DNA of 64,000 nucleotides from Microvirga sp. 3-52. GTDB lineage: Bacteria > Pseudomonadota > Alphaproteobacteria > Rhizobiales > Beijerinckiaceae. Position numbers and translations under genes: made by a program. This document shows positions 1-10,427 of the stretch, piece by piece. Within the stretch, counting starts at the first letter, position 1. Every line of letters starts with the position of its first letter. The stretch spans positions 1 through 64,000 of the forward strand of contig NZ_JAHAMK010000012.1 in NCBI RefSeq assembly GCF_018383585.1. Direction: 5' to 3'. The notes below the pieces were generated by a model. It made no database searches and was not told the origin of the DNA. It was given only the letters and a program-made list of their open reading frames with translations.

Positions 1-318
1 ATCCGTGAGATTGCTTGCATAGCGCAGTTCATCTCGCCGATACTGTCGGCGAGTGGCCTCGGTCCAAACCATCTTGACCTCCATCGAATCTTCGCAAATC
101 CGACGGAATCACAGGGGCTTGAGGCCACCCAACCTTTTTCAGTCAGCCTCTAAGACCTCATTGTCATTCCCGGGCCGCACAGCGGAGCCCGGAGCCCATA
201 AACACGACGGGAGGGGAAACGGCACCGCGATGGCTGCTGCGCCTTTTCCTGCAATGTCTGCGGCCATGGATTCCGGGCTCGGCTCTGACGAGCCGCCTCG
301 GAATGACAGGTGTGCGTG
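1..318. other. Gene-free left edge with hairpin and repeat
   Basis: I see no convincing gene here. Positions 33-53 form a perfect 8-bp-arm hairpin (CTCGCCGA, 5-nt loop, TCGGCGAG) without a following T-run. Positions 163-307 hold a repeat element listed separately. Short open frames across the stretch have no ribosome binding site or recognisable protein. An unseen gene could end within the first few dozen bases. Confidence 0.6.
163..307. repeat. Interspersed repeat bounded by GTCATTCC / GGAATGAC
   Basis: The ends at 163-170 and 300-307 are inverted copies of GTCATTCC. The left part contains a CCGGGC...GCCCGG stem and the right part an imperfect GGCTC/GAGCC stem. The first 34 nt closely match 7277-7310, sharing the core CAGCGGAGCCCGGAGCC. 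This looks like an intergenic non-coding repeat; that it recurs genome-wide is inferred from the second copy here and from similar elements in Rhizobiales. Confidence 0.55.
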
Positions 319-1725
319 TCAACTCCTGAAGAACAACACTGTCATCAGCAGGAAGGTCGGGATCAGGATTGCGCCCGACCAGAGCAGATAGCCGAAGAAG
401 CTCGGCATCTTCACGCCGCCCTCGCGGGCAATGGCATAGACCATGAAGTTGGGCGCGTTGCCGATATAGGAGTTCGCGCCCATGAATACCGCGCCGGCCG
501 AGATGGCGCTGAGCGTCAGCGCACCGGTCGTCATGAGCTGCTGCGGATCGCCCCCGGCGAGTTCGAAGAACACGAGATAGGTGGGCGCGTTGTCCAGGAA
601 CGACGAGAGGCCGCCCGTGAGCCAGAAATAGGCTGCGTTGTTGGCGCTGCCGTCCGGGTTGGTCACGAGGGCGACGAGCGGCGCGAATGCCCCGTTCGCG
701 CCGGCCTTGAGCATGGCGAGAACCGGAATGATGGCGATGAAGATGCCGGCGAAGAGCTTCGCCACTTCCTTGATCGGCCCCCAGGAGAAGCCGTTCTCGA
801 TCCGGTTGGCCTTCGGCGTCGCCTTCAGGGAAATGATGGTCACCACGATCATGATGAGATCGCGCAGGGCATTGGCGAACTCGATCTCCACGCCGAGCAG
901 GGTCATGCGGCCGAGATCGGTGGTGGCGCTCATGAGGATGGCCGAGATGATGATGAAGATCAGAAGGAAATTGATGCCGCCGGTCACGCGCACCGGATTG
1001 TCTGGCGTCGGATCAGGGCGGACGCGGCCTTCCTTCCGGTAGACGACGAGATCGATCGCGAAGAACAGGGCGAGCAGGAGCCCGCTCGCGAAAAGCGTTT
1101 CAGGAAAAAGATGCGTGGTGGTCCAGAAGAAGTCGACGCCGCGCAGGAAGCCCAGGAAGAGCGGCGGATCGCCGAGCGGCGTGAGCGACCCGCCGATATT
1201 CGACACCAGGAAGATGAAGAACACGATCACATGGACGTTGTGCCGCCGGTCGTCATTGGCGCGCATGATCGGCCGGATCATCACCATGGATGCACCCGTC
1301 GTGCCGATGAAGCTCGCGAGCACCGTGCCGAGGCCGAGCAGCATCGTATTGGTGCCCGGCGCGCCATGGATGTTGCCGCGCACGAGAATGCCGCCCGCCA
1401 CCGTGAACAGCGCGAGCAGCAGCAGGATGAACGGGATGTACTCGAGCAGCGCCGTGTGGGCGAGTGAGTGGATTGCCGTCGTCGGACCGAAGGCAAGAGC
1501 CATCGGGACCAGCACCAGGAGGCTCCACGCGGCCGCGATCTTGCCCTGGTGATGCTCCCACGCATGAGGGGCCACCAGCGGGAACAGGGCGATGGACAGG
1601 AGAATGCCCGCGAAAGGGAGGGCCCAGGCGAAGCCGAGGCCCGCCCCGTCGAACTCGGCCGCGAAGGCCGCCTGCGGCAGGAGGGTCAGCGCGCCAGCCA
1701 GCGCTAGGCTCGAGAGACGAAGCAT
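319..1725 (-). CDS. Sodium:proton antiporter, NhaD/ArsB-type
   Basis: 468-residue integral membrane protein with about 12 hydrophobic segments, probably exchanging Na+ (or another ion) for H+ across the inner membrane. The first 22 residues resemble a cleavable signal sequence (basic start, hydrophobic core, AFA-A). Conserved-looking intramembrane motifs are GTTGASMVMIRP near 141-152, NIGGSLTPLGDPP near 176-188, and a late SSFLDNAPTY. These resemble the ion transporter superfamily containing NhaD, ArsB and CitM. It stands alone and is divergent from the amidotransferase gene. The substrate cannot be read from sequence; family membership is fairly secure. Confidence 0.82.
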   Translation of the reverse strand: MLRLSSLALAGALTLLPQAAFAAEFDGAGLGFAWALPFAGILLSIALFPLVAPHAWEHHQGKIAAAWSLLVLVPMALAFGPTTAIHSLAHTALLEYIPFILLLLALFTVAGGILVRGNIHGAPGTNTMLLGLGTVLASFIGTTGASMVMIRPIMRANDDRRHNVHVIVFFIFLVSNIGGSLTPLGDPPLFLGFLRGVDFFWTTTHLFPETLFASGLLLALFFAIDLVVYRKEGRVRPDPTPDNPVRVTGGINFLLIFIIISAILMSATTDLGRMTLLGVEIEFANALRDLIMIVVTIISLKATPKANRIENGFSWGPIKEVAKLFAGIFIAIIPVLAMLKAGANGAFAPLVALVTNPDGSANNAAYFWLTGGLSSFLDNAPTYLVFFELAGGDPQQLMTTGALTLSAISAGAVFMGANSYIGNAPNFMVYAIAREGGVKMPSFFGYLLWSGAILIPTFLLMTVLFFRS

Positions 1726-1870
1726 GTTGTCTGGTCCCCATGCCGGTCCGGCCGGCTCGTTCTTGAATGGTTGCGGACGCTTTTACGGGAACAGACGTGG
1801 GGTCGCAACGGCCCGCGCATCGTGCGGCCCTACGAGGCCGCCCAGAACGATGCGCTCGTCGAAGAAGCGG

Positions 1871-1914
1871 AGCATCGGACCCAAAAATGGACTTGCACTT
1901 TTGGGTCCGATGCT
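1871..1914. repeat. Palindromic repeat, CATCGGACCC family
   Basis: Perfect 16-bp inverted arms (AGCATCGGACCCAAAA / TTTTGGGTCCGATGCT) around a 12-nt centre that still resembles the AAAGTGGA-TCCACTTT core of its relatives at 17054 and 40681. It lies between two divergent genes, so it could fold in either 5' leader, but it is better explained as a dispersed palindromic repeat. Confidence 0.7.
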
Positions 1915-2001
1915 TCGGCGTTAACCGGGTATTCACCGTAAGTCAAAGATACTACAACATCGTTACAGAGCTTTGCTGGGCCAAGGGGTTGCCGTAAACC
2001 G

Positions 2002-2790
2002 ATGTGCCGCTTTCTCGCCTACCGGGGGGAGCCGATCTTCCTCGATGAACTCGTCTGCGCCCCGGCCCATTCGCTGGTCCATCAGTCGCTGCATGCGATC
2101 GAGGCCAAGACCGAGACGAACGGCGACGGCTTCGGCATCGGCTGGTACGGGGAGCGCGCCGAGCCTGGGATCTACCGAGAGGTCCGTCCGGCCTGGTCCG
2201 ACGAGAACCTGAGGAGCCTGTGCGAGCAGGTGCGATCCCGGCTCTTCTTCGCTCATGTGCGCGCCTCCACCGGCACCTCGACCACTCGGGCCAATTGCCA
2301 CCCCTTCGCCCATGGCCGCTATCTCTTCATGCATAACGGCCAGATCGGCGGCTACGGGCGCATCAAGCGCCGGCTGGAGGCCCTGATCCCGGACGAGCTC
2401 TACGACCGCCGCCTCGGCACCACGGATTCGGAGGCGATCTTTCTTCTCGCCCTCGCCAATGGGCTGCCGGAAGAGCCCGTCATCGCCATGGCCAGGACCC
2501 TCAAGCAGGTGCGCGGCCTCATGGACCAGGCCGGCATCGAGGAAGCCCTGCGCTTTACCGCCGCCTTCACCGATGGCGAGAACCTGTGGGCCTATCGCTG
2601 GGCCTGCGACGCCAAGCCGCCGACCCTCTATTTTCGCGAGGATGGCGGCAACCTGCTGGTGGTCTCCGAGCCCATCGACGACAAGACCCGGGGCTGGCGC
2701 GAAGTGCCGAAGGGCTGCAGCCTCGTGGCCAGGGCCGGCAGCGTCACGGTCGAGTGCCTGAACGAGGCCATGGGACGCCTGGCGGCGTGA
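2002..2790 (+). CDS. Class II glutamine amidotransferase (YafJ/EgtC-like)
   Basis: 262 residues starting MCRFLAYRG. After removal of Met1, Cys2 would be the N-terminal nucleophile typical of class II (Ntn) glutaminases. Further family features are TNGDGFGIGWYG (about 39-50), FFAHVRASTG (about 81-90) and HNGQIGGY (about 112-119). Proteins of this size contain only the glutaminase domain and hydrolyse glutamine or a gamma-glutamyl amide; E. coli YafJ and EgtC of ergothioneine synthesis are relatives. No egtB/egtD is nearby, so a role in ergothioneine is not supported. It is a single gene. Confidence 0.87.
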   Translation: MCRFLAYRGEPIFLDELVCAPAHSLVHQSLHAIEAKTETNGDGFGIGWYGERAEPGIYREVRPAWSDENLRSLCEQVRSRLFFAHVRASTGTSTTRANCHPFAHGRYLFMHNGQIGGYGRIKRRLEALIPDELYDRRLGTTDSEAIFLLALANGLPEEPVIAMARTLKQVRGLMDQAGIEEALRFTAAFTDGENLWAYRWACDAKPPTLYFREDGGNLLVVSEPIDDKTRGWREVPKGCSLVARAGSVTVECLNEAMGRLAA

Positions 2791-2809
2791 AGGCCGCGCA
2801 GGCTCCTGG

Positions 2810-3097
2810 TCACGAATTCAGGCTGTCCGCCGGTCGTGCGATCAGGGACATCAGGGCGCCCTTGAGCGCCTCCATCTGAAGTTCGGTCTCGGTCCGGGCC
2901 GGCCCGGCATCCGGGCTGGCGAGAGTTCGCAGCTGGGCATTCTCGGCGACGAGCCGGTCGTTCTCGGCCATGAGGATGGCGATCTTCTCTTCGGCGATCC
3001 GAAGGCGGGCCTGAACCTCGTTCCGCTCCTGCTCGCGCAATTGCGCCCGGTCGCGCCAGAGCCGGATCGCAACGCCCTCGGTATCCTCGTTCATCAT
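2810..3097 (-). CDS. Small predicted coiled-coil protein, unknown function
   Basis: 95 residues (94 if the second of two adjacent ATGs is used). An AGGAG at 3101-3105 lies 3 nt from the first ATG and 6 nt from the second, favouring the second. Residues about 15-60 are rich in Glu, Arg, Leu and Ala with heptad-like spacing (RLRIAEEKIAILMAEN...), so a coiled coil is likely. There is no signal peptide or membrane segment. It is convergent with the amidotransferase gene (20-bp gap) and followed upstream by the GST gene on the same strand. No family recognised. Confidence 0.6.
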   Translation of the reverse strand: MMNEDTEGVAIRLWRDRAQLREQERNEVQARLRIAEEKIAILMAENDRLVAENAQLRTLASPDAGPARTETELQMEALKGALMSLIARPADSLNS

Positions 3098-3184
3098 GTG
3101 CTCCTGATCCCCCGTGAGGATCCACAGGCAGAATGGAAGAATTGAGGCATGACACCATCAATCCCGCCGATCCTTAAAAAGCCC

Positions 3185-3895
3185 TTAACGATCCAGCTCC
3201 GGATAGCGGCGGAAAATCCCCTCCTCGTTGAAGGGAATGCGCCGGGGGCTGTCGCAATAGGCCCTGATGCGCGGTCGTTTCGCGACGGCGGCGTGCAGGG
3301 ACGCGACGCGCGGAGCGTCCTTCAGGGCGCGCCCCGTGGCCTTGGGGAAGGCATAGGTCAGTCCCTCGACGACCTGGAACAGGGAGAGATCGACATAGGT
3401 GAGCGTGCGGCCGACGAGATGCGCATCGCCGGCGGGATTGCGGGCGAGGATCGTCTCGAACCAGTTCAGGAACTTCGGGATCCTGTTGTCGCGAAAGTCC
3501 TCCGAGCGCCGGAGCGCCTCCGCGGTCTGGTCCTCGTAATAAAGACCGATGCCGACCGGATGGTGCGTGTCGTGAGCTTCAGTGACGAAGTCCGCGATGG
3601 TGAGCTGGATCTGATGCGTCCAGAGCCCGCCCGCCGGATCCTTGGGCGCAAGGCCGTGCCGGGCGCCCAGATAGAGCAGGATCGCCGCCACCTGGCCGAT
3701 GATTGTCTCGCCGTCCTTGAGGAATGGCGGCGCGAAGGGCGGGTGCTCCGCGTGGTCCATCATCCGCATCATCACGGCGAGCCCCTCCGATTCCCGGGCC
3801 ACGTCGATATAGTCGGCTCCGGCTTCCTCGAGCGCCAGGCGCACGAATTCGCCACGCCCCTGGATGGTCGGCCAGTAGTAGAGTTCATACGGCAT
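3185..3895 (-). CDS. Glutathione S-transferase family protein
   Basis: 236 residues from the chosen start MPYELYYWP; an upstream in-frame ATG at 3955 would add 20 residues that do not match the family. The N-terminal half has the thioredoxin-fold beginning ELYYWPTIQGRGEFVRLALEEAG, with a Tyr and the RGRGE-like signature of sigma-type GSTs. The C-terminal half is the all-helical GST domain. It is likely a cytoplasmic glutathione-dependent transferase for electrophiles; the substrate is unknown. A moderate purine-rich stretch (GGGACG) precedes the start. Confidence 0.85.
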   Translation of the reverse strand: MPYELYYWPTIQGRGEFVRLALEEAGADYIDVARESEGLAVMMRMMDHAEHPPFAPPFLKDGETIIGQVAAILLYLGARHGLAPKDPAGGLWTHQIQLTIADFVTEAHDTHHPVGIGLYYEDQTAEALRRSEDFRDNRIPKFLNWFETILARNPAGDAHLVGRTLTYVDLSLFQVVEGLTYAFPKATGRALKDAPRVASLHAAVAKRPRIRAYCDSPRRIPFNEEGIFRRYPELDR

Positions 3896-4008
3896 GCTGA
3901 TCGTCCCGTGATGCTCCGACACAAAGGATGATAGAGCCGAAAGGGTTCCGCTCAATGGATCACGTCGGGCATCGATAGGATCAGCCGCGCGAGGGTGCGG
4001 CCCCGTCC

Positions 4009-4047
4009 AGAGAAAGAAAAGAGCGCCCCGCGGAACAGGGCGCTCTT
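4009..4047 (-). terminator. Intrinsic terminator of the RTX gene
   Basis: Read on the minus strand, a 10-bp perfect stem (AAGAGCGCCC / GGGCGCTCTT at 4019-4028 and 4038-4047) is followed by a T-rich run, TTTTCTTTCTCT. It lies 40 nt beyond the stop codon of the RTX gene. Confidence 0.85.
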
Positions 4048-4087
4048 CCAGGTCGGATCCGGCCTATGGGACAGGCCGAGAACTGGA

Positions 4088-6658
4088 TCAGATCACGAAG
4101 AACTCGTGATGGTCGATCTTGAGCCTGTTCTCGATCGTGGCGAACAGCACGGCCTTCTTGGCGCCGTTGCCGTCGGGATCGTAGTACAATGCGCCCTTAT
4201 TCTTGTTGTAGATGATCCGGTCGTCGGCATCATGCGCTTTCGTGCCGGCATAGAAGTGCTTTGCGGCCATTTTCTTCGGCTTCGTGATCGAGCCCTTGGG
4301 TCCGACCTTGAAGTACTTGTCCTCCAGATAGATCGAGTCTTCCTTGGCGTAGTTCACGATCCTATCGGCGTTGCCCTTCGTCTTCCAGTTCGTATCGAAG
4401 ACGAAGATGTCCGCTTGGGTCCCGCCATTCAGCTTGTCGGCTCCAAGTCCGCCGTGCAGCCGGTCCTTGCCCGCGCCGCCGTTCAGGAAGTCGTTGCCGG
4501 CGCCGCCCATGAGGATGTTGGCGCCGTCATTACCGGTCAGCATGTTGTTGAACGCGTTGCCCGTCAGCGTGATGGACGCCGCGCCGATGCCGGTGAAGTT
4601 CTCAATCGTCGTCAATCGCGAGATGTCGTAGGTCGTCGAGATGACGACCGTATCCATGCCCGCGCCGTCGATGACCTGGTCGTTGACGTCGTCGATGGTG
4701 TAGACATCGTTGCCGTCACCGCCGTTCATCACGTCGGCGCCGCCGTTGCCGTTCAGGACGTCGTCGCCCGCTCCGCCAACGAGATTGTCGGCCCCGTCGC
4801 CGCCGCTGAGATTGTCGTTGCCGGTTCCGCCATTGAGGGCGTCGTTGCCGGCGCCGCCGTCGAGGATGTCATTGCCGCTGCCGCCGTCCAGGACATCGTC
4901 GCCACCGCCGCCGTTGAGAGCGTCGTTGCCGTCACCGCCGGACAAGGTGTCGTTGCCGCCGTTGCCGTACAGGGCGTCGTCACCGCCGTGGCCGGTGAGC
5001 CGGTTCGCGGCGTCGTTGCCGATGATGAGGTTGCTGCTCCCGTTGCCGGTGAGATCGATGGCGTTCCCGCCGGACGCGAACAGGTTCTCGATCCCGGCCG
5101 AGAGGGTGTAGGTGACAGACGAGTTGACTTGGTCGAAACCGCCGCCCGACTCGTCGATCACAGTATCGCTGGCGGACACGTGATAGGTATCGTTGCCAGC
5201 GCCGCCGGTCAGGGTATCCGTCCCGGCTCCCGCGACGTCGGTGAGGGTATCGTCGCCTGCGCCGCCTTCGAGGCTGTTGGCCACGGCACTGCCTGTCAAG
5301 GTATCGTTGAAGCGCGTGCCGATCACCTTCTCGAAATTCGTGTAGGTATCGCCGGTTGCGTCGCCCGCGTAGCCTTTGCCGTCAAGAAGGCTGACGGAGA
5401 CCCCGGCCGTGCTTTCCTTGAAGGTCAGCGTGTCGAAACCGGCGTTGCCGCCATTGAAGTTGTCGCCGGCATGCTTGGACGGGGCATAGACGTCGTTGTC
5501 GCCGGTGCCGACCACGGTCACGGCCGCCGCGCGGGCATCCACGATCGCCGTCTCGATGGCACCATTGCCAGAAGACGGATCGGCCCATGTCACCGCGAGA
5601 CGGCCGTCGGCCATCTCTGAGATTGCCGGCGTATTCTGTTGGCCGTTAACGGGGATCTGTATGGCAGGACCTTGAACTCCAGTGGCATCAAAAACCTTCA
5701 CAAAGATATCAGAGGCTGTTGCGCCTTGGCCTTTGTAGGCGACGGCATAACCACCGTCATGAAGTGCGGTGATGCTCGTCTTGGCTGGAAAGAGGCCACC
5801 GCTGTCGGTCGTCCGAGGTCCGACGTCGATCGAGTTGTCTCGCACGATCACGTTATTCACTGCATCCCAGTGAAATGTATCGACCTTTACCTGATAACTG
5901 GTTTGATCCGAGTATGTCACGACGAAGCGACCGTTCGGAGTGCCGTTTGAATTTTTAAGAGCAACGATCTCATAATCGGCTGTGTTCGCAATCAACGTAT
6001 TGAAGGTTGTAACAACGCCGTTCTTGAGGATGCCAATGGCAAGTGCGTTGCCATTAATCGGAATGGCCACGGCATAGCCAAGAGCGCTGCCGAGCCAGTC
6101 GAGATCAACTTCTCCGCTGGCGATGTTAAGATTGGTAGTGCCTATCCTGACACTATCAATGATCGTTTCCGCCGAGGTAGAACCATTGGTTTCTATGACT
6201 GTGAGTTTTGTTGTGTTGTTGACGTCTTTGATATAGCCCGTCACCCGGCCGCCGTTGCCGTTGCCGGCGGCATGGACGGCAGCGTATTTGAGGGCATTAC
6301 TTAATTGGACCGCAGCAACCGCGCTGCCACCATGCATGTCAAAGGTCTGGCTTCTCAGGATTTGGCCACCAGACGAAACGCCTGTCCCTTCGGTCCAACT
6401 GATTACAAATGATCCGTCTGCGTTCGTCAGAATATCAGGCTGCCACTGCGAGGCATTGACACTCAGTTGGGCATTTACGACGTGAGTACCTCCATTCTTG
6501 TCACCGTTGCCATTGTAGAGTTGGAAGGTAATCCGCCCATTGTCTCGCCACGCCACGACGTAGCCGCCGTCTGGCAGCGTTGCGACTGCGTTGTAGTCAC
6601 CATCTGCAGTGAGGGTGCTGATAGGTCCCCAGAGGGTCGGATTCGGTTCTACGGCCAT
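4088..6658 (-). CDS. Large RTX (hemolysin-type calcium-binding) secreted protein
   Basis: 856 residues. Residues about 1-370 carry repeated DGGY-V-AW motifs (LPDGGYVVAWRD, NADGSFVISWTEG, LHDGGYAVAYKG, MADGRLAVTWAD), suggesting a beta-propeller-like or integrin-like region. Residues about 380-760 contain many GGxGxD nonapeptides that bind calcium in a beta-roll, with a long uninterrupted run in the middle. The C-terminal ~90 residues (FVFDTNW..., ending HHEFFVI) resemble the uncleaved type I secretion signal region of RTX proteins. There is no N-terminal signal peptide, as expected for that route. AGGAG lies 9 nt before the ATG. No ABC/HlyD/TolC genes adjoin it, and no catalytic domain is evident, so adhesion or matrix function is only a guess. 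The N-terminal coding half is visibly less GC-rich than its neighbours. Confidence 0.88.
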   Translation of the reverse strand: MAVEPNPTLWGPISTLTADGDYNAVATLPDGGYVVAWRDNGRITFQLYNGNGDKNGGTHVVNAQLSVNASQWQPDILTNADGSFVISWTEGTGVSSGGQILRSQTFDMHGGSAVAAVQLSNALKYAAVHAAGNGNGGRVTGYIKDVNNTTKLTVIETNGSTSAETIIDSVRIGTTNLNIASGEVDLDWLGSALGYAVAIPINGNALAIGILKNGVVTTFNTLIANTADYEIVALKNSNGTPNGRFVVTYSDQTSYQVKVDTFHWDAVNNVIVRDNSIDVGPRTTDSGGLFPAKTSITALHDGGYAVAYKGQGATASDIFVKVFDATGVQGPAIQIPVNGQQNTPAISEMADGRLAVTWADPSSGNGAIETAIVDARAAAVTVVGTGDNDVYAPSKHAGDNFNGGNAGFDTLTFKESTAGVSVSLLDGKGYAGDATGDTYTNFEKVIGTRFNDTLTGSAVANSLEGGAGDDTLTDVAGAGTDTLTGGAGNDTYHVSASDTVIDESGGGFDQVNSSVTYTLSAGIENLFASGGNAIDLTGNGSSNLIIGNDAANRLTGHGGDDALYGNGGNDTLSGGDGNDALNGGGGDDVLDGGSGNDILDGGAGNDALNGGTGNDNLSGGDGADNLVGGAGDDVLNGNGGADVMNGGDGNDVYTIDDVNDQVIDGAGMDTVVISTTYDISRLTTIENFTGIGAASITLTGNAFNNMLTGNDGANILMGGAGNDFLNGGAGKDRLHGGLGADKLNGGTQADIFVFDTNWKTKGNADRIVNYAKEDSIYLEDKYFKVGPKGSITKPKKMAAKHFYAGTKAHDADDRIIYNKNKGALYYDPDGNGAKKAVLFATIENRLKIDHHEFFVI

Positions 6659-6930
6659 CTTAATGCTCTCCTGAAAGCGGAAGGGAATGGGCTGGGCGCG
6701 ACTGAATCGTCGAATTTTGCTCTGGCATTCAGCCGCATGGAACGGTTCGGCGGCCGTGGTCGCCGAGGGTTGCTTGGTGAATGAAAAGTTCTCTCTGTAT
6801 TGCGCCGCCTGTTGCCGTCATGAATGCGGCGCGCGAAGCATTCGAGGCCGCGACATCATCGATGCAACTTGGTTTCAAGGCTATATGGGCGAGTGCCGGG
6901 GCTCACAACTCTCCGTTCAGAGAGGGTCGG

Positions 6931-6954
6931 CCGTAAGGGAAGCTTTCCTTACGG
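6931..6954. repeat. Near-palindromic 24-nt hairpin
   Basis: CCGTAAGG / CCTTACGG arms surround G-AAGCTT-T, giving an almost fully self-complementary 24-mer with one G-T pair on each side. The next six bases (6955-6960) are TATAAT. There is no poly-T, so terminator function is unlikely; an operator or decayed repeat fits better. Confidence 0.5.
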
Positions 6955-7276
6955 TATAATTGAGCGTCCGGTTCCGGATAAGTCTTTGCCACGGCATTCG
7001 AAAGTCCCGTCATTGCGACAATGTTGCAATATCGGGGAGAACGAAGCTGGGCTGTGTGCCGGAACACATGATCGCGCGGGATCGGCCGTTTTCCAGCCGG
7101 GAGGCTGATTCCTGCCGGCCCATGCGCGAACGGCAGCCACGATTCGGCCGAGGCGGGGTGGAGCGTGCCGAGAGACGTCTCATGAACACGACCGTATCTC
7201 GGGAGGCCGGTTCATCGTTCGCGACGAGGCGGCGCTACGCTGTCATCCCCGATGGCCAGGAATGAGACCCGCCTCT

Positions 7277-7310
7277 GTCGTTCCGCGGCCGCGCAGCGGA
7301 GCCCGGAGCC
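7277..7310. repeat. Second copy of the CAGCGGAGCCCGGAGCC repeat
   Basis: The 34-nt stretch beginning GTCGTTCCGCGG aligns with 163-196, with only a handful of differences, and shares the 17-nt core CAGCGGAGCCCGGAGCC. The matching right end with GGAATGAC is missing, so this is a partial or degraded copy. Confidence 0.55.
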
Positions 7311-7911
7311 ACGACATTCACCGAACAAGACACCTCCGAAGCCGCTGGTATTCTCATTACGCACTGTCAGGGTCTATGGATTTGCTCGCCGCCGGTGATG
7401 ACCGGGCGGGGACGGTGATGACGCGGCGGGTGTGATGAGGCGAGATGTTATGTTCTCACTTTGTTCTTAACACAGTGTATCACCTGGGCTAGACCGGTGC
7501 TCATCCCGGCCCGACGGGGGCGCGCTCGCGAGGCGTCGCAGGCGTGGGGCGGGGAGCGGTCCTGCCGCAGGCCTCGCACGCCTGTGATCGCGGGAGGCCG
7601 ACCCTGGGCTGACAGCGCAGGAGGTCCGCCTGAAAAGTACCGCGTGCGAAGCGCCGTCCGGCTCTTCCATCTCACCCATAGTCATCGAACCGGGCGGCCC
7701 GTCGCACCTCCCTCGATCAACCTGACGGCTCGGAGCTTCACGGCTCCGGGCCTACAGGTGCTGACCGCTTTGCCCAGAAAGGCGTCGCCCTGCCCTATTG
7801 CCGCCGCTCTCTTATCATTATATTGCAGCGCATCAGATTTCTGCCCGGTTCGAGCCAGGGGCGCGGCTACGCTTGCCGCGAGCCGGGCTGCTTTGCTTTG
7901 AAAGACCCCCT

Positions 7912-9738
<1,827 letters not shown>

Positions 9739-9762
9739 ACGCAGCACGTCGAGCGAATTTGA

Positions 9763-9788
9763 AAGGCCGCCCCCTGGGCGGCCTTTTC
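9763..9788 (+). terminator. typA terminator
   Basis: Inverted arms AAGGCCGCC / GGCGGCCTT (9763-9771, 9777-9785) are followed by TTCC, about 25 nt after the typA stop. Confidence 0.8.
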
Positions 9789-9810
9789 CGTATCACTAAC
9801 CTATTCCGTC

Positions 9811-9833
9811 ATGGCCGGGCTTGTCCCGGCCAT
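9811..9833. repeat. CTTGT-loop palindrome (type B)
   Basis: ATGGCCGGG-CTTGT-CCCGGCCAT, perfect 9-bp arms with the 5-nt loop shared by the other members at 23877, 57810 and 61723. It lies between convergent typA and the small-protein cluster. Confidence 0.75.
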
Positions 9834-9906
9834 CCCGATCGGAAAGGCGCGTCGCTCGTTAGATCGGGATCAACGCCGCAAGGCCGGATGACGGCTGCAG
9901 ACAGGT

Positions 9907-10071
9907 CTACCCCTCCGCCTTGTCGCTCTGACCTTTCTTCGCGCCTTCGCCCATCGGGTCCGTCGAATCCTCGCCGGAGGCCTCGGGGTTCTCGCGGCCC
10001 TGCGGGGTCAGCCGGGGCGCGCTGATATCCTCTTCGTTGGCCTGCTTGGACTTGTCGTCGGGTTTTGCCAT
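9907..10071 (-). CDS. 54-aa hydrophilic, probably disordered protein
   Basis: Starts MAKPDDKSKQANEED and ends GQSDKAEG. It is rich in Asp, Glu, Lys, Gly and Ser, has no Cys, Trp, Tyr or Phe, and has no hydrophobic core, so it is probably intrinsically disordered and cytoplasmic. A clear AAGGAAAG ribosome binding site lies about 6 nt before the ATG. It is the last of four same-strand genes for similar low-complexity proteins. Function unknown; such proteins are often stress-induced, which is inference. Confidence 0.65.
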   Translation of the reverse strand: MAKPDDKSKQANEEDISAPRLTPQGRENPEASGEDSTDPMGEGAKKGQSDKAEG

Positions 10072-10092
10072 CGCGGTCTTTCCTTTGCTGCT

Positions 10093-10422
10093 TCAAGCGG
10101 GGCCGCCGGAGCCGTCGGTCGGGCCGGAGCCGGAATCGGAGCCCGCATCGCCCTCGTTGCCGAGGGAGCGCGAGCCGCTGGGATCGGTGAGCCCGGTCGC
10201 CCGGCCGCCGGCATCGGTGCCGCTCGCGGGGCTGTCCTTGGGGCCGCCGGGAACGGTGCCCGAGCCGACCTGCGTCCTGTTGGACGGATCCACTGCGCCG
10301 CCGAGATCGAAGCCGGGGCGGTCCTCGGCGCCGGGGCCGGGATCGCGCCCGGCCTCTTCAGGATCAGGACGTTCCGTCGGGACGCGAGGTCCCGAATTCT
10401 GGTTCTGGGTCATGGTGCTCAT
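10093..10422 (-). CDS. 109-aa Gly/Pro/Ser/Asp-rich disordered protein
   Basis: Composed almost entirely of Gly, Pro, Ser, Asp, Thr and Arg (for example DPSNRTQVGSGTVPGGPKDS), with no predicted fold, signal peptide or membrane segment. The start is uncertain: ATG at 10422 or MTQNQNS at 10413, with no strong ribosome binding site for either. It lies 21 nt before the 54-aa gene. Support comes from its amino-acid bias, its place in the cluster, and the absence of a better frame. Confidence 0.55.
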   Translation of the reverse strand: MSTMTQNQNSGPRVPTERPDPEEAGRDPGPGAEDRPGFDLGGAVDPSNRTQVGSGTVPGGPKDSPASGTDAGGRATGLTDPSGSRSLGNEGDAGSDSGSGPTDGSGGPA

Positions 10423-10427
10423 TGTCG

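Larger units (their letters stand above)
6659..7911. other. 1.25-kb gene-poor region between RTX gene and typA
   Basis: I find no credible gene; short frames are arginine/proline-rich shadows without ribosome binding sites. Visible structure includes a near-perfect 24-nt hairpin at 6931-6954 (CCGTAAGG...CCTTACGG) followed directly by TATAAT, a repeat at 7277-7310, and degenerate CCGGTGATGACC-like pieces around 7390-7430. The typA promoter presumably lies in the last 200 nt, where an AT-rich tract (TTATCATTATATT, around 7812) precedes the start. Confidence 0.55.

Noticed and set aside
2002-2790. Ergothioneine pathway enzyme EgtC
   Set aside because: Only the glutaminase domain matches; egtB and egtD are not present in the window.
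4480-5030. Tandem DNA repeats that could look like a CRISPR or minisatellite
   Set aside because: The periodicity is 27 nt and encodes GGxGxD nonapeptides in one continuous reading frame; no constant repeat-spacer structure.
3995-5620. 541-residue plus-strand frame with many Val/Ala repeats
   Set aside because: Antisense shadow of the RTX nonapeptide repeats; the repeats in DNA come from the coding strand.
7461-7901. 146-residue plus-strand frame before typA
   Set aside because: Arg/Pro/Ala-rich, no ribosome binding site, no family features; overlaps the typA leader.
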